From: Shewanella marina JCM 15074
GTDB taxonomy: Bacteria; Pseudomonadota; Gammaproteobacteria; Enterobacterales; Shewanellaceae
Length of the DNA: 52,268 nt
Direction of reading: 5' to 3'
Assembly: GCF_000614975.1 (NCBI RefSeq)
Contig: NZ_BALM01000030.1
Location: 1 to 52,268, forward strand
Below, piece after piece: positions 1 to 8,439 of the stretch; the stretch's first letter is position 1, and each line of letters opens with the position of its first letter. The notes beneath the pieces are model-generated. The model made no database searches. It saw only the letters and a program-made list of their open reading frames with translations, and was not told where the DNA came from. Both the position numbers and the translations under genes were made by a program.

Positions 1-700
1 TTTCTCTGAGTACACTGTACTACCAGAAATTTCTTTAGCTAAAGTTAGCAAAGAAGCACCTTTAGAAGAAGTTTGTCTATTAGGTTGTGGTGTTACCACA
101 GGTATGGGCGCAGTACTTAACACAGCTAAAGTTAAAAAAGGCGACACAGTTGCTGTCTTTGGTCTAGGTGGTATTGGTCTATCAGCGATTATTGGTGCAC
201 AAATGGCTGGTGCAAGCCGCATTATCGGTATCGATATCAATGAAAGCAAATACGAACTAGCAACTAAATTAGGTGCAACAGATTGCATCAACCCAACTAA
301 GTTCGACAAGCCAATTCAAGAAGTGATTGTTGAAATGACTGACGGCGGTGTTGACTTCTCATTCGAGTGTATCGGTAACGTTAACGTAATGCGTAGCGCA
401 CTTGAGTGCTGCCATAAAGGTTGGGGCGAATCAGTCATTATTGGTGTAGCTGGTGCAGGACAAGAAATTTCAACTCGTCCATTCCAATTAGTAACTGGTC
501 GTGTATGGCGTGGTAGCGCATTCGGTGGCGTTCGTGGTCGCAGTGAATTACCAGGTATCGTTGATCGTTATATGGCTGGTGAGTTTAAGTTAGATGACTT
601 TATTACTCATACAATGAGCCTAGAAAACATTAACGAAGCATTTGATTTAATGCACGAAGGTAAGAGTATCCGTACCGTAATTCATTACGATATGAAGTAA
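1..700 (+). CDS. frmA: S-(hydroxymethyl)glutathione dehydrogenase (class III alcohol dehydrogenase), 3' part
   Basis: Oxidises S-hydroxymethylglutathione, the adduct of formaldehyde and glutathione, to S-formylglutathione with NAD in the cytoplasm. The reading frame is open from base 2, so the gene enters from outside the window and about the first 140 residues, with the catalytic zinc ligands, are missing. Visible are the Rossmann nucleotide-binding motif GLGGIGLSAI, followed by the acidic IGIDIN strand end, and the class III C-terminal segment with WRGSAFGGVRGR. The frmB hydrolase follows 75 nt downstream and catalyses the next pathway step, which supports the class III assignment over a general alcohol dehydrogenase. 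A hairpin terminator lies between the two, so frmB may be only partly co-transcribed. Confidence 0.93.
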   Translation, partial: FSEYTVLPEISLAKVSKEAPLEEVCLLGCGVTTGMGAVLNTAKVKKGDTVAVFGLGGIGLSAIIGAQMAGASRIIGIDINESKYELATKLGATDCINPTKFDKPIQEVIVEMTDGGVDFSFECIGNVNVMRSALECCHKGWGESVIIGVAGAGQEISTRPFQLVTGRVWRGSAFGGVRGRSELPGIVDRYMAGEFKLDDFITHTMSLENINEAFDLMHEGKSIRTVIHYDMK

Positions 701-720
701 TAATTACTTTCAACGCGAAT

Positions 721-748
721 AAAAGGCCCATTTATTGGGCCTTTTATT
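721..748 (+). terminator. Rho-independent terminator after frmA
   Basis: AAAAGGCCCA and TGGGCCTTTT form a perfect stem around a short TTTAT loop, followed by further T residues. It sits between frmA and frmB and probably gives partial termination. Confidence 0.8.
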
Positions 749-774
749 TAAATGAATATATTTAGGAAACCAAA

Positions 775-1614
775 ATGGACTTAAATAATATTAGTGCGAA
801 TAAAGTATTCGGTGGTTGGCACAAGCAATATACCCATCGTTCTAGTAGCTTAAATTGCGATATGCGTTTTGCTATTTTTCTACCACCACAAGCAGCTAAT
901 GAGCCAGTACCCGTTCTTTACTGGTTATCAGGACTCACTTGTACTGATGAAAACTTTATGCAAAAAGCAGGTGCTATGCGCCTTGCAGCCGAATTAGGCA
1001 TGGCTATTGTCGCGCCAGATACCAGCCCTCGTGGTGAAGATGTACCTGATGATGCTGAAGGCGCTTATGACTTTGGTTTAGGTGCAGGATTCTATGTTAA
1101 TGCCACTCAAGCACCATGGAATCGCCATTACCATATGTATGATTATGTGGTTAATGAGCTGCCAGCATTGATTGAAGCAAACTTCCCTGTAACGGATGTT
1201 CGCAGTATCAGCGGTCACTCTATGGGTGGGCACGGTGCATTTGTAGTCGCACTTAATAACCCACAACGTTACCGCAGTATTTCAGCTTTCAGCCCAATAG
1301 CTAATCCTATCGATTGCCCTTGGGGACAAAAAGCACTATCGAACTATCTTGGTAAAGATGTTAATCACTGGAAACAGTATGATGCTAGTGAATTAATGCG
1401 AAATACTAAAGCTAAAATTCCAGCATTAGTTGACCAAGGTACCAATGATAATTTCTTAGTTGAACAACTAAAGCCTGAAGCATTAGTAAAAGCCGCTGAA
1501 GCAAGTAATTATCCTTTAGAGTTAAGAATGCAAGATGGCTATGATCATAGTTATTTCTATATTTCTAGCTTTATTGAAGATCACTTAAACTTCCATGCTA
1601 AACACATGAAGTAA
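775..1614 (+). CDS. frmB: S-formylglutathione hydrolase
   Basis: Hydrolyses S-formylglutathione to formate and glutathione, completing formaldehyde detoxification begun by frmA just upstream. The 279-residue protein is the usual length for this esterase D family. The nucleophile serine is in GHSMGGHGA (about residue 148). The catalytic Asp and His of the alpha/beta hydrolase triad are probably in VDQGTNDNF and GYDHSYF near the C-terminus. The oxyanion-hole region WLSGLTCTDENF is typical of the family. The ATG start follows AGGAAACC. No signal peptide is seen, so it is cytoplasmic. The assignment is firm because of the frmA neighbour and the family-specific motifs. Confidence 0.95.
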   Translation: MDLNNISANKVFGGWHKQYTHRSSSLNCDMRFAIFLPPQAANEPVPVLYWLSGLTCTDENFMQKAGAMRLAAELGMAIVAPDTSPRGEDVPDDAEGAYDFGLGAGFYVNATQAPWNRHYHMYDYVVNELPALIEANFPVTDVRSISGHSMGGHGAFVVALNNPQRYRSISAFSPIANPIDCPWGQKALSNYLGKDVNHWKQYDASELMRNTKAKIPALVDQGTNDNFLVEQLKPEALVKAAEASNYPLELRMQDGYDHSYFYISSFIEDHLNFHAKHMK

Positions 1615-1627
1615 TCATTAGATAAAC

Positions 1628-1668
1628 TAAAAGCCTGATATATTAACTTATATATCAGGCTTTTTTGT
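1628..1668. terminator. Bidirectional terminator between frmB and hrpB
   Basis: AAAAGCCTGATATA pairs with TATATCAGGCTTTT, with A-rich and T-rich flanks. It lies between two convergent genes, so it can stop transcription from both sides. Confidence 0.85.
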
Positions 1669-1684
1669 TTATAAAACAATAAGA

Positions 1685-4108
1685 TTACTTAATATCTATA
1701 ACTCTACTGGCTTTTTGATACTGAATCCGCCATCCTTGCCAGCTTGGTAATTCCCAACGCTTAGGATCATTTTTTCGAGCACCTGAATGATAACTTAACA
1801 TCACTTTTTTATTGCTCAATTGATAACCAACCTGTAAATGTAAATCAGGTAAAATTAATTGATTAGGGTAAAGTTCCATAAAAGGCAGCCATAACCAATC
1901 CGCTAATGGTTGAAACAATAAATCTTGTTCATCAATCAATTCAAGATCTTGATAATTCTCAATACCTAATTGCTCAAGCTTAGTAACCAAATAATCTTGG
2001 GTATTAACAGGACAAGCAACCCGTTCAATATCATGTAAAAAAAGAGGATCGATCCCCTTAGCATTATTAGGCAATGCCAACCATAATTGGTAGCTTTTAA
2101 TGGTGTCAGTTATTTTATTTGCACAACCTTTAAATAACTGATTTTGAATAATACTGGTTGCAATCGCGATAATAGTATCAGCACCTTGAGCTGCAGTAAT
2201 TTCACAAGCGATCACTCGCCCAGCATAATGACGCTCGATCATCATTTGTGGCAAACCATTATCATCCATCACTAATTGTGGCGGTTGTAACTCCCCAATA
2301 TGACAATCAATTAATAGAGATAACGGAATATCAGCCATACAAGTAGCAAGTGTTATTGCTTGTTTAGTCCCTTTAGCAGCAAGTGCAAAGGTATCGAATA
2401 CTACGGCAGCTTGTGCATTGGCCAATAAATAACTTTGACGTCCTTGCTGCACCTCAATCATGCCATTAGTAAAAGTTTGAGTACGCTTTAAACGCCTTAT
2501 AAAAACCAACTCAGGTAAAGTGGCTATGACTTGTTGCAACCAATCTAATCGATATTGTTTAATAAATTCAGCATCAATGAACTCACTCTCAGCTAATACA
2601 GGTAACGCCAGAGCTTGTCTAATTTGCTCAGATATTTGCCTTATTTCATCCAATAAAATGGTATCACATACTATTAAATCAGACATTTGAGCACGAACTA
2701 ACTTAATCATCGTTAGTGCATCACAACGAATAGGTAACCATTGTGATAATTCAGCCAATTGTTCTGGCTCATGCGGTACAGTAAACCAATGCGTGCCAAT
2801 GGTTAATGCCGCAGCTAAATCAACCATTAATTGTTGTTGCAGAGGTGTTTTCATTGCACTGATTAAATGAGCAAATTGACTATCTATCGGTAATGGGAAT
2901 AACTGCTTACCATGAGCGGTTATTCGATGATTTTCATCAATAGCAGCCATTTTAATTAATTGATTTTTAGCAATAGTTAATGATTTTTCAGGTAAAGGCT
3001 CCATAAAATCTAATCGCGTTAAATCATAACCAGCACTTGCTGCAGCAAGCATCGCTTCAGTTAATTCTTCTCGTTGCATTTCTGGTGGAGTACAAGTTTC
3101 CATTACCGCATATTCACCCCATAAGCGAATACAGATCCCTGTTTGCGTGCGTCCTGCACGCCCTAGGCGCTGCGCAGCACTCGCGCGTGATATTCGGCTT
3201 AAAGACAGTGCTGTACGGCCATTTCGCTGCGCAGTTCGTCTTTCTAATCCACTATCAATGACAGCAATAACATCAGCAATCGTCACCGAAGTTTCGGCAA
3301 CATTGGTCGCTAAAATAATACGTATATAGTCAACTGGAGTTAATACCGCTTGCTGCACATCAACACTCGAGCCACCATGTAACTGTAACAGTTCGATCCC
3401 TAGAGCAGATAATATTGCTTGGCAGCTATTAAGTTCTGATTTACCCGCTAAAAAAACTAATATTGCGCCCTGATGTATCTGTTGTAATTTTATATATTCA
3501 ATCACTTGCAGTACGGCCAGTTTTACTTTTTGATCGACTTTAAAATTGTCTGCAAGTTGATGATTACTGTTTGCTAGATAATGTACAGCTACTGAGAATT
3601 GTTTACCGATCGCTTTTAATCTACGACTATTAAGACCTAAATAAGTCTGAATAAGATCACTATTAATCGTCGCAGAAGTCACGATCAAACGATGTTGATT
3701 ATGTTGTTTTAAAATGCCCAATAATAGATCGGTATCCCAGCGGCGCTCATGGAATTCATCAATCATAATCACATCGAAATCTATTAATTGATTTTCAGTA
3801 AACCAGCGCAATGCAACACCTGGAGTCACAAATGCAATTTGTGTTTGTGGCTCAATATCGGAATAAAAACGGATAGCATGGCCTATTTTAATCTCTTGAT
3901 GCTGCTCCTTTAAATACTGAGCTAACGCAATACAAGCCAATCGTCTTGGTTCAATCACTAAAATTCGTTTACCTAATTGCGCCGCCCATATAGGTAAATG
4001 AGTCGACTTACCTGAGCCTGTGTCAGATTCAATGATTAGATGATGATCTTCTAAAGACTGCTCAAATTGTGACTGGATTTGAAAAATAGCAAAATGAGGA
4101 TCGGCCAT
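1685..4108 (-). CDS. hrpB: ATP-dependent RNA helicase HrpB
   Basis: A DEAH-type RNA helicase of the HrpB family; its exact cellular role is poorly defined even in E. coli. Motif I (Walker A) is DTGSGKST near residue 30. The Walker B box is DEFHERR near residue 117, the DEFH variant typical of HrpB. Motif III is SATI, and motif VI is the QRLGRAGRTQTG region near residue 315. The C-terminal HrpB domain has the family ending around AKRWELPSWQ-type sequence (here KRWELPSWQGWRIQY). At 807 residues it is slightly shorter than enterobacterial HrpB. It is convergent with frmB and divergent from the pilin gene. The N-terminus begins very close to motif I, so the start could be a few codons upstream, but no better in-frame start is evident. 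Confidence 0.92.
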   Translation of the reverse strand: MADPHFAIFQIQSQFEQSLEDHHLIIESDTGSGKSTHLPIWAAQLGKRILVIEPRRLACIALAQYLKEQHQEIKIGHAIRFYSDIEPQTQIAFVTPGVALRWFTENQLIDFDVIMIDEFHERRWDTDLLLGILKQHNQHRLIVTSATINSDLIQTYLGLNSRRLKAIGKQFSVAVHYLANSNHQLADNFKVDQKVKLAVLQVIEYIKLQQIHQGAILVFLAGKSELNSCQAILSALGIELLQLHGGSSVDVQQAVLTPVDYIRIILATNVAETSVTIADVIAVIDSGLERRTAQRNGRTALSLSRISRASAAQRLGRAGRTQTGICIRLWGEYAVMETCTPPEMQREELTEAMLAAASAGYDLTRLDFMEPLPEKSLTIAKNQLIKMAAIDENHRITAHGKQLFPLPIDSQFAHLISAMKTPLQQQLMVDLAAALTIGTHWFTVPHEPEQLAELSQWLPIRCDALTMIKLVRAQMSDLIVCDTILLDEIRQISEQIRQALALPVLAESEFIDAEFIKQYRLDWLQQVIATLPELVFIRRLKRTQTFTNGMIEVQQGRQSYLLANAQAAVVFDTFALAAKGTKQAITLATCMADIPLSLLIDCHIGELQPPQLVMDDNGLPQMMIERHYAGRVIACEITAAQGADTIIAIATSIIQNQLFKGCANKITDTIKSYQLWLALPNNAKGIDPLFLHDIERVACPVNTQDYLVTKLEQLGIENYQDLELIDEQDLLFQPLADWLWLPFMELYPNQLILPDLHLQVGYQLSNKKVMLSYHSGARKNDPKRWELPSWQGWRIQYQKASRVIDIK

Positions 4109-4209
4109 AAATATAAAGTAGCAGCAATAAGTGAGTAGAACATACTATTTTAAATATCAGATAAACTCATTAATATTAATAATAAATATCTCAGCATGGA
4201 TGCATAAAG

Positions 4210-4716
4210 ATGAATAAAATCAAAAAAGAAAAAGGTTTCACCCTCATTGAATTAGTCGTGGTAATCATTATTTTAGGCGTACTAGCCATCACCGCGGCCA
4301 GTAAATTAATCGATGTAGAACAAGATGCTAAATTGGCTGTAATCAAACAAATTGAAGCCGATCTTCACAGCACGATTGAACAATTACATATGCTGGCTGA
4401 AATCCAGAATAAGCTAACTGGGAATGCTGTTGTTCAAACCGATTATGGACCCCATCAATTTTGGAACGGTTATCCCGAAAACTACAGTGAAGCCACCCCA
4501 CAAATGGGATTTTTAACTCGATTTTATGATTTTGGCCCATTACAAAAACAAGAAGAACGTTATAAGTACTACGCAAATGATATTGTAACTTATGAGAGTA
4601 ATAATTTATCCGCTATTGGTATCAGTCAAACAGCGTTATTCGAAGACAAATGTTATGTTGAATATCGTCATACCGGCACAGGTCAAAGCATAAAAAGCAT
4701 TACAGAAGGCTGTTAA
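4210..4716 (+). CDS. Type IV pilin-like protein, MSHA major-pilin type
   Basis: A 168-residue prepilin. A short positive leader (MNKIKKEKG) is followed by the prepilin peptidase site G|FTLIELVVV with the conserved Glu5, then one hydrophobic helix (VVVIIILGVLAITAASKLI) that anchors it in the inner membrane before assembly. The helix sequence is closest to MshA-type pilins. A late pair of cysteines (FEDKCYVEY and TEGC at the C-terminus) could form the usual D-region disulfide. No other pilus gene lies nearby, so it must rely on assembly genes elsewhere or act as an accessory or minor pilin. The start is supported by the canonical leader length. Whether it is expressed or builds a pilus cannot be told. 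Confidence 0.8.
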   Translation: MNKIKKEKGFTLIELVVVIIILGVLAITAASKLIDVEQDAKLAVIKQIEADLHSTIEQLHMLAEIQNKLTGNAVVQTDYGPHQFWNGYPENYSEATPQMGFLTRFYDFGPLQKQEERYKYYANDIVTYESNNLSAIGISQTALFEDKCYVEYRHTGTGQSIKSITEGC

Positions 4717-4795
4717 TTCATATCAATAAACCTCAATATAGTGGCAATTAACGCGAATAAAGTTAGCGTATTTACTCTTATATAAAGGTACAAAA

Positions 4796-5235
4796 ATGGC
4801 AAAAATAGACATCATTGTTGGCACCACATTAGGTGGAACCGAATATGTAGCAGATGAATTAGCCGCAAAAATGACCGAATTAGGTCACCAAAATCATATC
4901 CATTTAGCCCCGCAATTAGCAGATTTAGATCCTAAATCTATCTGGTTAGTGGTGTCATCTACCATGGCGCAGGCGATCTTCCTGATAATTTACAGCCTCT
5001 TTTAACCGAAATTAACCAACAAAAACCCGATCTACAGGATCTAAAGTACATTTTATGTGCGGTTGGTGATTCAAGTTACGATACTTTTTGCCAAGGCCCT
5101 GAACACTTGATCCAAGCTTTTGCACAATGTGGAGCTACCCCGCTTGTGAATAAGATCCAAATTGATATTCAATATCAGCATGTGCCTGAAGATGCTGCTG
5201 TTCAATGGTTTACAACTTGGCAGGATCAACTTTAA
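4796..5235 (+). CDS. mioC: Flavodoxin-like protein MioC (one frameshift)
   Basis: A short-chain flavodoxin that binds FMN; in E. coli MioC is an electron carrier needed for biotin synthase activity in vitro. The frame from 4796 gives MAKIDIIVGTTLGGTEYVAD, the FMN phosphate loop. It then leaves frame at about 4962, where TCTACCATGGC would read SSTHGAGDLPDN if one more C were present (ACCCATGG). After that shift the sequence continues in frame to the stop at 5233-5235, with YILCAVGDSSYDTFCQG, the expected second flavin loop. The corrected length is 146 residues, normal for MioC. The gene lies directly beside the origin, as in E. coli and vibrios. I treat the break as a likely sequence error; if real, the gene is dead. 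Confidence 0.88.
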
Positions 5236-5678
5236 TTCGCTTTTATCTTTAATAAAATCCGATTTACTCACATCTAAGATCTATCTTATCCACACTTTAG
5301 TACCAAAAGGTATAAATATGTGGATAAGATATTATTTAGATCTGATCAACTACTGTATTATTAACAGACCTCATAGCTCAAATATCACCCTTGTGGATAA
5401 CTAGCCGATCTACCCACAGCTTTAATGGAGTTTGATCAGCATTAGATCACAGTTTAGATCTGATGTAACTACATATAAACAAACAGTTTTTAGCGTTATC
5501 CACCGAAAAACACGATCCTAATAATAAACATAATAAAAGATCTATTTAAAAGATCTTAAGATCTATTAAGCAGATCCCTTTCTGATCTTAAGCTAAAATT
5601 GATCATTCACCTTCTGCTTATCAAGTGCTAAAATGATCGGCTCTAATCTAATCCCTTTTTACCAACCAAGGTTAACTC
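5236..5678. other. oriC: Probable chromosomal replication origin oriC
   Basis: No gene is present in these 443 bases. They lie between mioC and mnmG (gidA), exactly where oriC lies in E. coli and Vibrio. Three perfect DnaA boxes TTATCCACA are present at 5286-5294 (+), 5319-5327 (-) and 5392-5400 (-), with a one-mismatch box TTATCCACC at 5496-5504 (+). About 16 GATC Dam/SeqA sites occur in this stretch, far above the roughly two expected by chance. The AT-rich segment with repeated GATCT motifs is on the mnmG side, matching the E. coli arrangement of the 13-mers. The stretch also carries the mnmG promoter region: TTCACC (5606-5611) and TAAAAT (5629-5634) are 17 nt apart. Confidence 0.9.
5537..5605. 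other. AT-rich DNA-unwinding element of oriC
   Basis: A run of overlapping GATCT-A/T-rich repeats, for example GATCTATTTAAAA at 5539-5551, AGATCTTAAGATCTATTAAG next to it and TGATCTTAAGC at 5583. These resemble the E. coli 13-mers (GATCTnTTnTTTT). The element lies between the last DnaA box and mnmG, the position expected for duplex opening. Confidence 0.72.
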
Positions 5679-7568
5679 ATGCTTTTTCATGAACGGTTTG
5701 ATGTAATTGTTGTCGGTGGTGGTCATGCCGGAACTGAAGCCGCATTGGCAGCTGCCAGAATGGGTTCTAAAACCCTACTGTTAACTCATAATATTGATAC
5801 TTTAGGACAGATGTCTTGTAACCCGGCTATTGGTGGCATTGGTAAAGGGCATTTAGTTAAAGAGATCGATGCTCTGGGTGGCGCAATGGCAACAGCCACA
5901 GATTTTGCCGGTATTCAATTCCGTACCCTAAATTCAAGTAAAGGCCCAGCTGTACGTGCAACACGCGCTCAAGCAGACCGCGCTTTATATCGTCAAACGA
6001 TTCAAAATATTTTACAAAACCAACCAAACTTACGTTTATTCCAACAAGCTGTTGAAGACTTAGTTGTTGAAAATAATAAAGTTATTGGTGTTGTTACACA
6101 GATGGGTTTAGCTTTTGAAGCACCTGCTGTCGTATTGACTGCTGGCACTTTCTTAGCCGGTAAAATCCATATCGGTCTAGAGAACTACAGTGGTGGACGT
6201 GCTGGTGATCCCCCTGCAATCGCATTAGCACAACGTTTACGTGAACTACCAATTCGAGTGGGTCGTTTAAAGACGGGTACACCACCTCGTATCGATGCAA
6301 ACACGATTGATTTCAACCAAATGACAGAACAAAAAGGCGATACGCCATTACCTGTAATGTCATTCATTGGTGATGTAAGTCAGCATCCTGAGCAGGTTTC
6401 TTGTTATATCACTCATACCAACGAGCAAACACATGAAATTATTCGTGGTGGTTTAGATCGTAGTCCAATGTATTCAGGTGTTATTGAAGGAATTGGTCCA
6501 CGTTATTGCCCGTCAATCGAAGATAAGATCCATCGCTTTGCAGATAAATCATCACATCAGATCTTTATTGAGCCAGAAGGTTTAAATACTCGTGAAATTT
6601 ATCCAAATGGTATTTCTACAAGTTTGCCATTTGATGTTCAGTTAAACTTAGTTCGCTCGATTAAAGGCATGGAAAATGCTGAAATCATGCGCCCAGGTTA
6701 TGCGATCGAATATGATTATTTTGATCCAAGAGATCTTAAAAACTCATTAGAAACTAAAAATATTCAAGGCTTATTCTTCGCTGGTCAAATCAACGGTACT
6801 ACGGGTTACGAAGAAGCTGGTGCACAAGGATTATTAGCGGGTTTAAATGCTTCGCTATTAGTTCAAGGAAAAGAATCTTGGTGCCCTCGTCGTGATCAAG
6901 CTTACCTAGGTGTTCTGGTTGACGATCTTTCAACATTAGGTACTAAAGAACCGTACCGTATGTTTACTAGCCGTGCTGAATACCGCTTATTGTTACGTGA
7001 AGATAATGCCGATCTTCGTTTAACTGAAAAAGGCCGCGAACTAGGCTTAATTGATGATAACCGTTGGGCTAAATTTAGCCAAAAAATGGAATCAATTGAG
7101 CTAGAATTACAGCGTTTACGTAGTCAATGGATCCATCCAAAGTCACCTTTGGTTGAAGTATTAAATCCGCATTTAAATACGCCTATTTCACGTGAAGCAT
7201 CATTTGAAGATTTACTACGTCGTCCTGAGCTTGATTATGATAAGTTGATGAATATTGAAGGATTTGGTCCTGCAATTGAAGATCCTCGTGCTGCAGAACA
7301 AGTTCAAATTCAAGTAAAATATTCAGGTTATATTGAACGTCAACAAGGTGAGATTGATAAAGCAATTCGCCATGAAAGCACGTTATTACCACTAACATTG
7401 GATTACCAAGAAGTACCTGGTTTATCTAATGAGGTGATTGCTAAGCTGAATACACATAAACCTGAAACTGTAGGTCAAGCATCGCGTATCTCTGGTGTAA
7501 CACCCGCTGCAATTTCAATTTTATTAGTACATTTAAAGCGTCGCGGTTTATTAAAGAAAAGCGCATAA
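5679..7568 (+). CDS. mnmG: tRNA uridine-5-carboxymethylaminomethyl modification enzyme MnmG (GidA)
   Basis: FAD-dependent enzyme that, with MnmE, adds the carboxymethylaminomethyl group to U34 of certain tRNAs. The N-terminal dinucleotide-binding motif VIVVGGGHAGTEAALAAARMG begins near residue 9. The family signature GQMSCNPAIGGIGKGHL is near residue 42 and the second signature GTTGYEEAGAQGLLAGLNA near residue 369. The length of 629 residues is standard. It is the first gene to the right of oriC and begins a long co-oriented block. A near-consensus parS site lies inside it at 7184-7199. It is followed by a terminator-like hairpin before rsmG. Confidence 0.97.
   Translation: MLFHERFDVIVVGGGHAGTEAALAAARMGSKTLLLTHNIDTLGQMSCNPAIGGIGKGHLVKEIDALGGAMATATDFAGIQFRTLNSSKGPAVRATRAQADRALYRQTIQNILQNQPNLRLFQQAVEDLVVENNKVIGVVTQMGLAFEAPAVVLTAGTFLAGKIHIGLENYSGGRAGDPPAIALAQRLRELPIRVGRLKTGTPPRIDANTIDFNQMTEQKGDTPLPVMSFIGDVSQHPEQVSCYITHTNEQTHEIIRGGLDRSPMYSGVIEGIGPRYCPSIEDKIHRFADKSSHQIFIEPEGLNTREIYPNGISTSLPFDVQLNLVRSIKGMENAEIMRPGYAIEYDYFDPRDLKNSLETKNIQGLFFAGQINGTTGYEEAGAQGLLAGLNASLLVQGKESWCPRRDQAYLGVLVDDLSTLGTKEPYRMFTSRAEYRLLLREDNADLRLTEKGRELGLIDDNRWAKFSQKMESIELELQRLRSQWIHPKSPLVEVLNPHLNTPISREASFEDLLRRPELDYDKLMNIEGFGPAIEDPRAAEQVQIQVKYSGYIERQQGEIDKAIRHESTLLPLTLDYQEVPGLSNEVIAKLNTHKPETVGQASRISGVTPAAISILLVHLKRRGLLKKSA
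7184..7199. promoter_or_regulatory. Candidate parS site inside mnmG
   Basis: TATTTCACGTGAAGCA matches the conserved chromosomal ParB site TGTTTCACGTGAAACA at 14 of 16 positions, and the two mismatches are symmetric. It lies 1.2 kb upstream of parA and 1.5 kb from oriC, the expected neighbourhood for parS. Confidence 0.6.
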
Positions 7569-7597
7569 CTTTAAATTAATCTAGTAAAATCAACATT

Positions 7598-7627
7598 AAA
7601 AAGGAGGCTTTAGAGCTTCCTTTTGTT
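7598..7627 (+). terminator. Terminator-like hairpin after mnmG
   Basis: AAAGGAGGCT pairs with AGCTTCCTTT with one mismatch, over a short loop and followed by TTTTG. A TATAAT at 7685-7690 further down could serve a separate rsmG promoter, but no convincing -35 is seen. Confidence 0.6.
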
Positions 7628-7723
7628 TATTTAATTAACTTATTTTAGCGATCTCATCACACTCGCATCTTAGATTGACTTGAGTATAATGATCATCGTT
7701 GAATTTTATTAAGAGTACTGCTT

Positions 7724-8347
7724 GTGTTGTTAGCTCAACTAGAAACTTATTTAGCTGAAATTGGTTTATCCGCTACTGATTTGCAAAAGCAACAATTGGT
7801 GGATTTTGTTCATTTGCTTAATAAATGGAATAAAGCTTATAACCTAACGTCTGTTCGTGATCCTGAGCAGATGCTGATCCGTCATGTGCTAGATAGTTTA
7901 GTGGTAAGCCAATATCTACAAGGTGAGACATTCATTGATGTTGGTACGGGCCCTGGTTTGCCTGGTATTCCATTAGCCATTATGAATCCTGATAAGCAGT
8001 TTGTATTACTTGATAGTCTCGGCAAACGTATTCGCTTCCAAAAACAAGTTCAATTTGAACTAGGTATTAAAAATTACACATCTGTTGAAAGCCGTGTTGA
8101 AGCATATCAACCTGAACAAGGTTTTGATGGCGTATTAAGCCGTGCATTCGCATCAATTAGTGATATGCTCAATTGGTGTCATCACTTACCAGCTGAAGAT
8201 GGCCAATTTTATGCACTAAAAGGCCAATTGGCAGATGATGAGATGGCACTAATTCCTGCAGGCTTTACTGTTGATGAAGTTATTGAGTTAACAGTGCCAC
8301 GTTTAGATGAACAGCGTCATTTATTAAAAATTACTAAGCAAAAATAA
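7724..8347 (+). CDS. rsmG: 16S rRNA (guanine527-N7)-methyltransferase RsmG (GidB)
   Basis: Methylates N7 of G527 in 16S rRNA using S-adenosylmethionine. The family N-terminal motif LNKWNKAYNLTSVRDPEQMLIRHVLDSL is present, followed by the SAM-binding loop DVGTGPGLPGIPLAI near residue 75 and the later LSRAFASISDML region. At 207 residues it has the family length. The start is a GTG; alternative starts shortly downstream would cut into the conserved N-terminal helix. It follows mnmG as in most proteobacteria. Confidence 0.95.
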   Translation: MLLAQLETYLAEIGLSATDLQKQQLVDFVHLLNKWNKAYNLTSVRDPEQMLIRHVLDSLVVSQYLQGETFIDVGTGPGLPGIPLAIMNPDKQFVLLDSLGKRIRFQKQVQFELGIKNYTSVESRVEAYQPEQGFDGVLSRAFASISDMLNWCHHLPAEDGQFYALKGQLADDEMALIPAGFTVDEVIELTVPRLDEQRHLLKITKQK

Positions 8348-8439
8348 CGATTTAAATTATTTTAAATTGCAATAGTAGCGTCTATAACGCAATTTAATGC
8401 ACAATATTGTGGGCTAATTTTACAAAAAAGGTGAATTTT

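Noticed and set aside
3037..3329. Overlapping plus-strand ORFs inside hrpB
   Set aside because: Antisense to conserved helicase motifs, with no ribosome site and no recognisable protein; other ORFs opposite atp, glmS, menB and exaA-type genes were dismissed likewise.
6230..6250. Second parS-like site (GTTTACGTGAAC) in mnmG
   Set aside because: It lacks the central palindrome spacing of parS (one base short) and is explained by codon use.
7685..7690. TATAAT as an rsmG promoter
   Set aside because: The TTGACT nearby is only a few bases upstream, and no suitable -35 lies at 16-18 nt.
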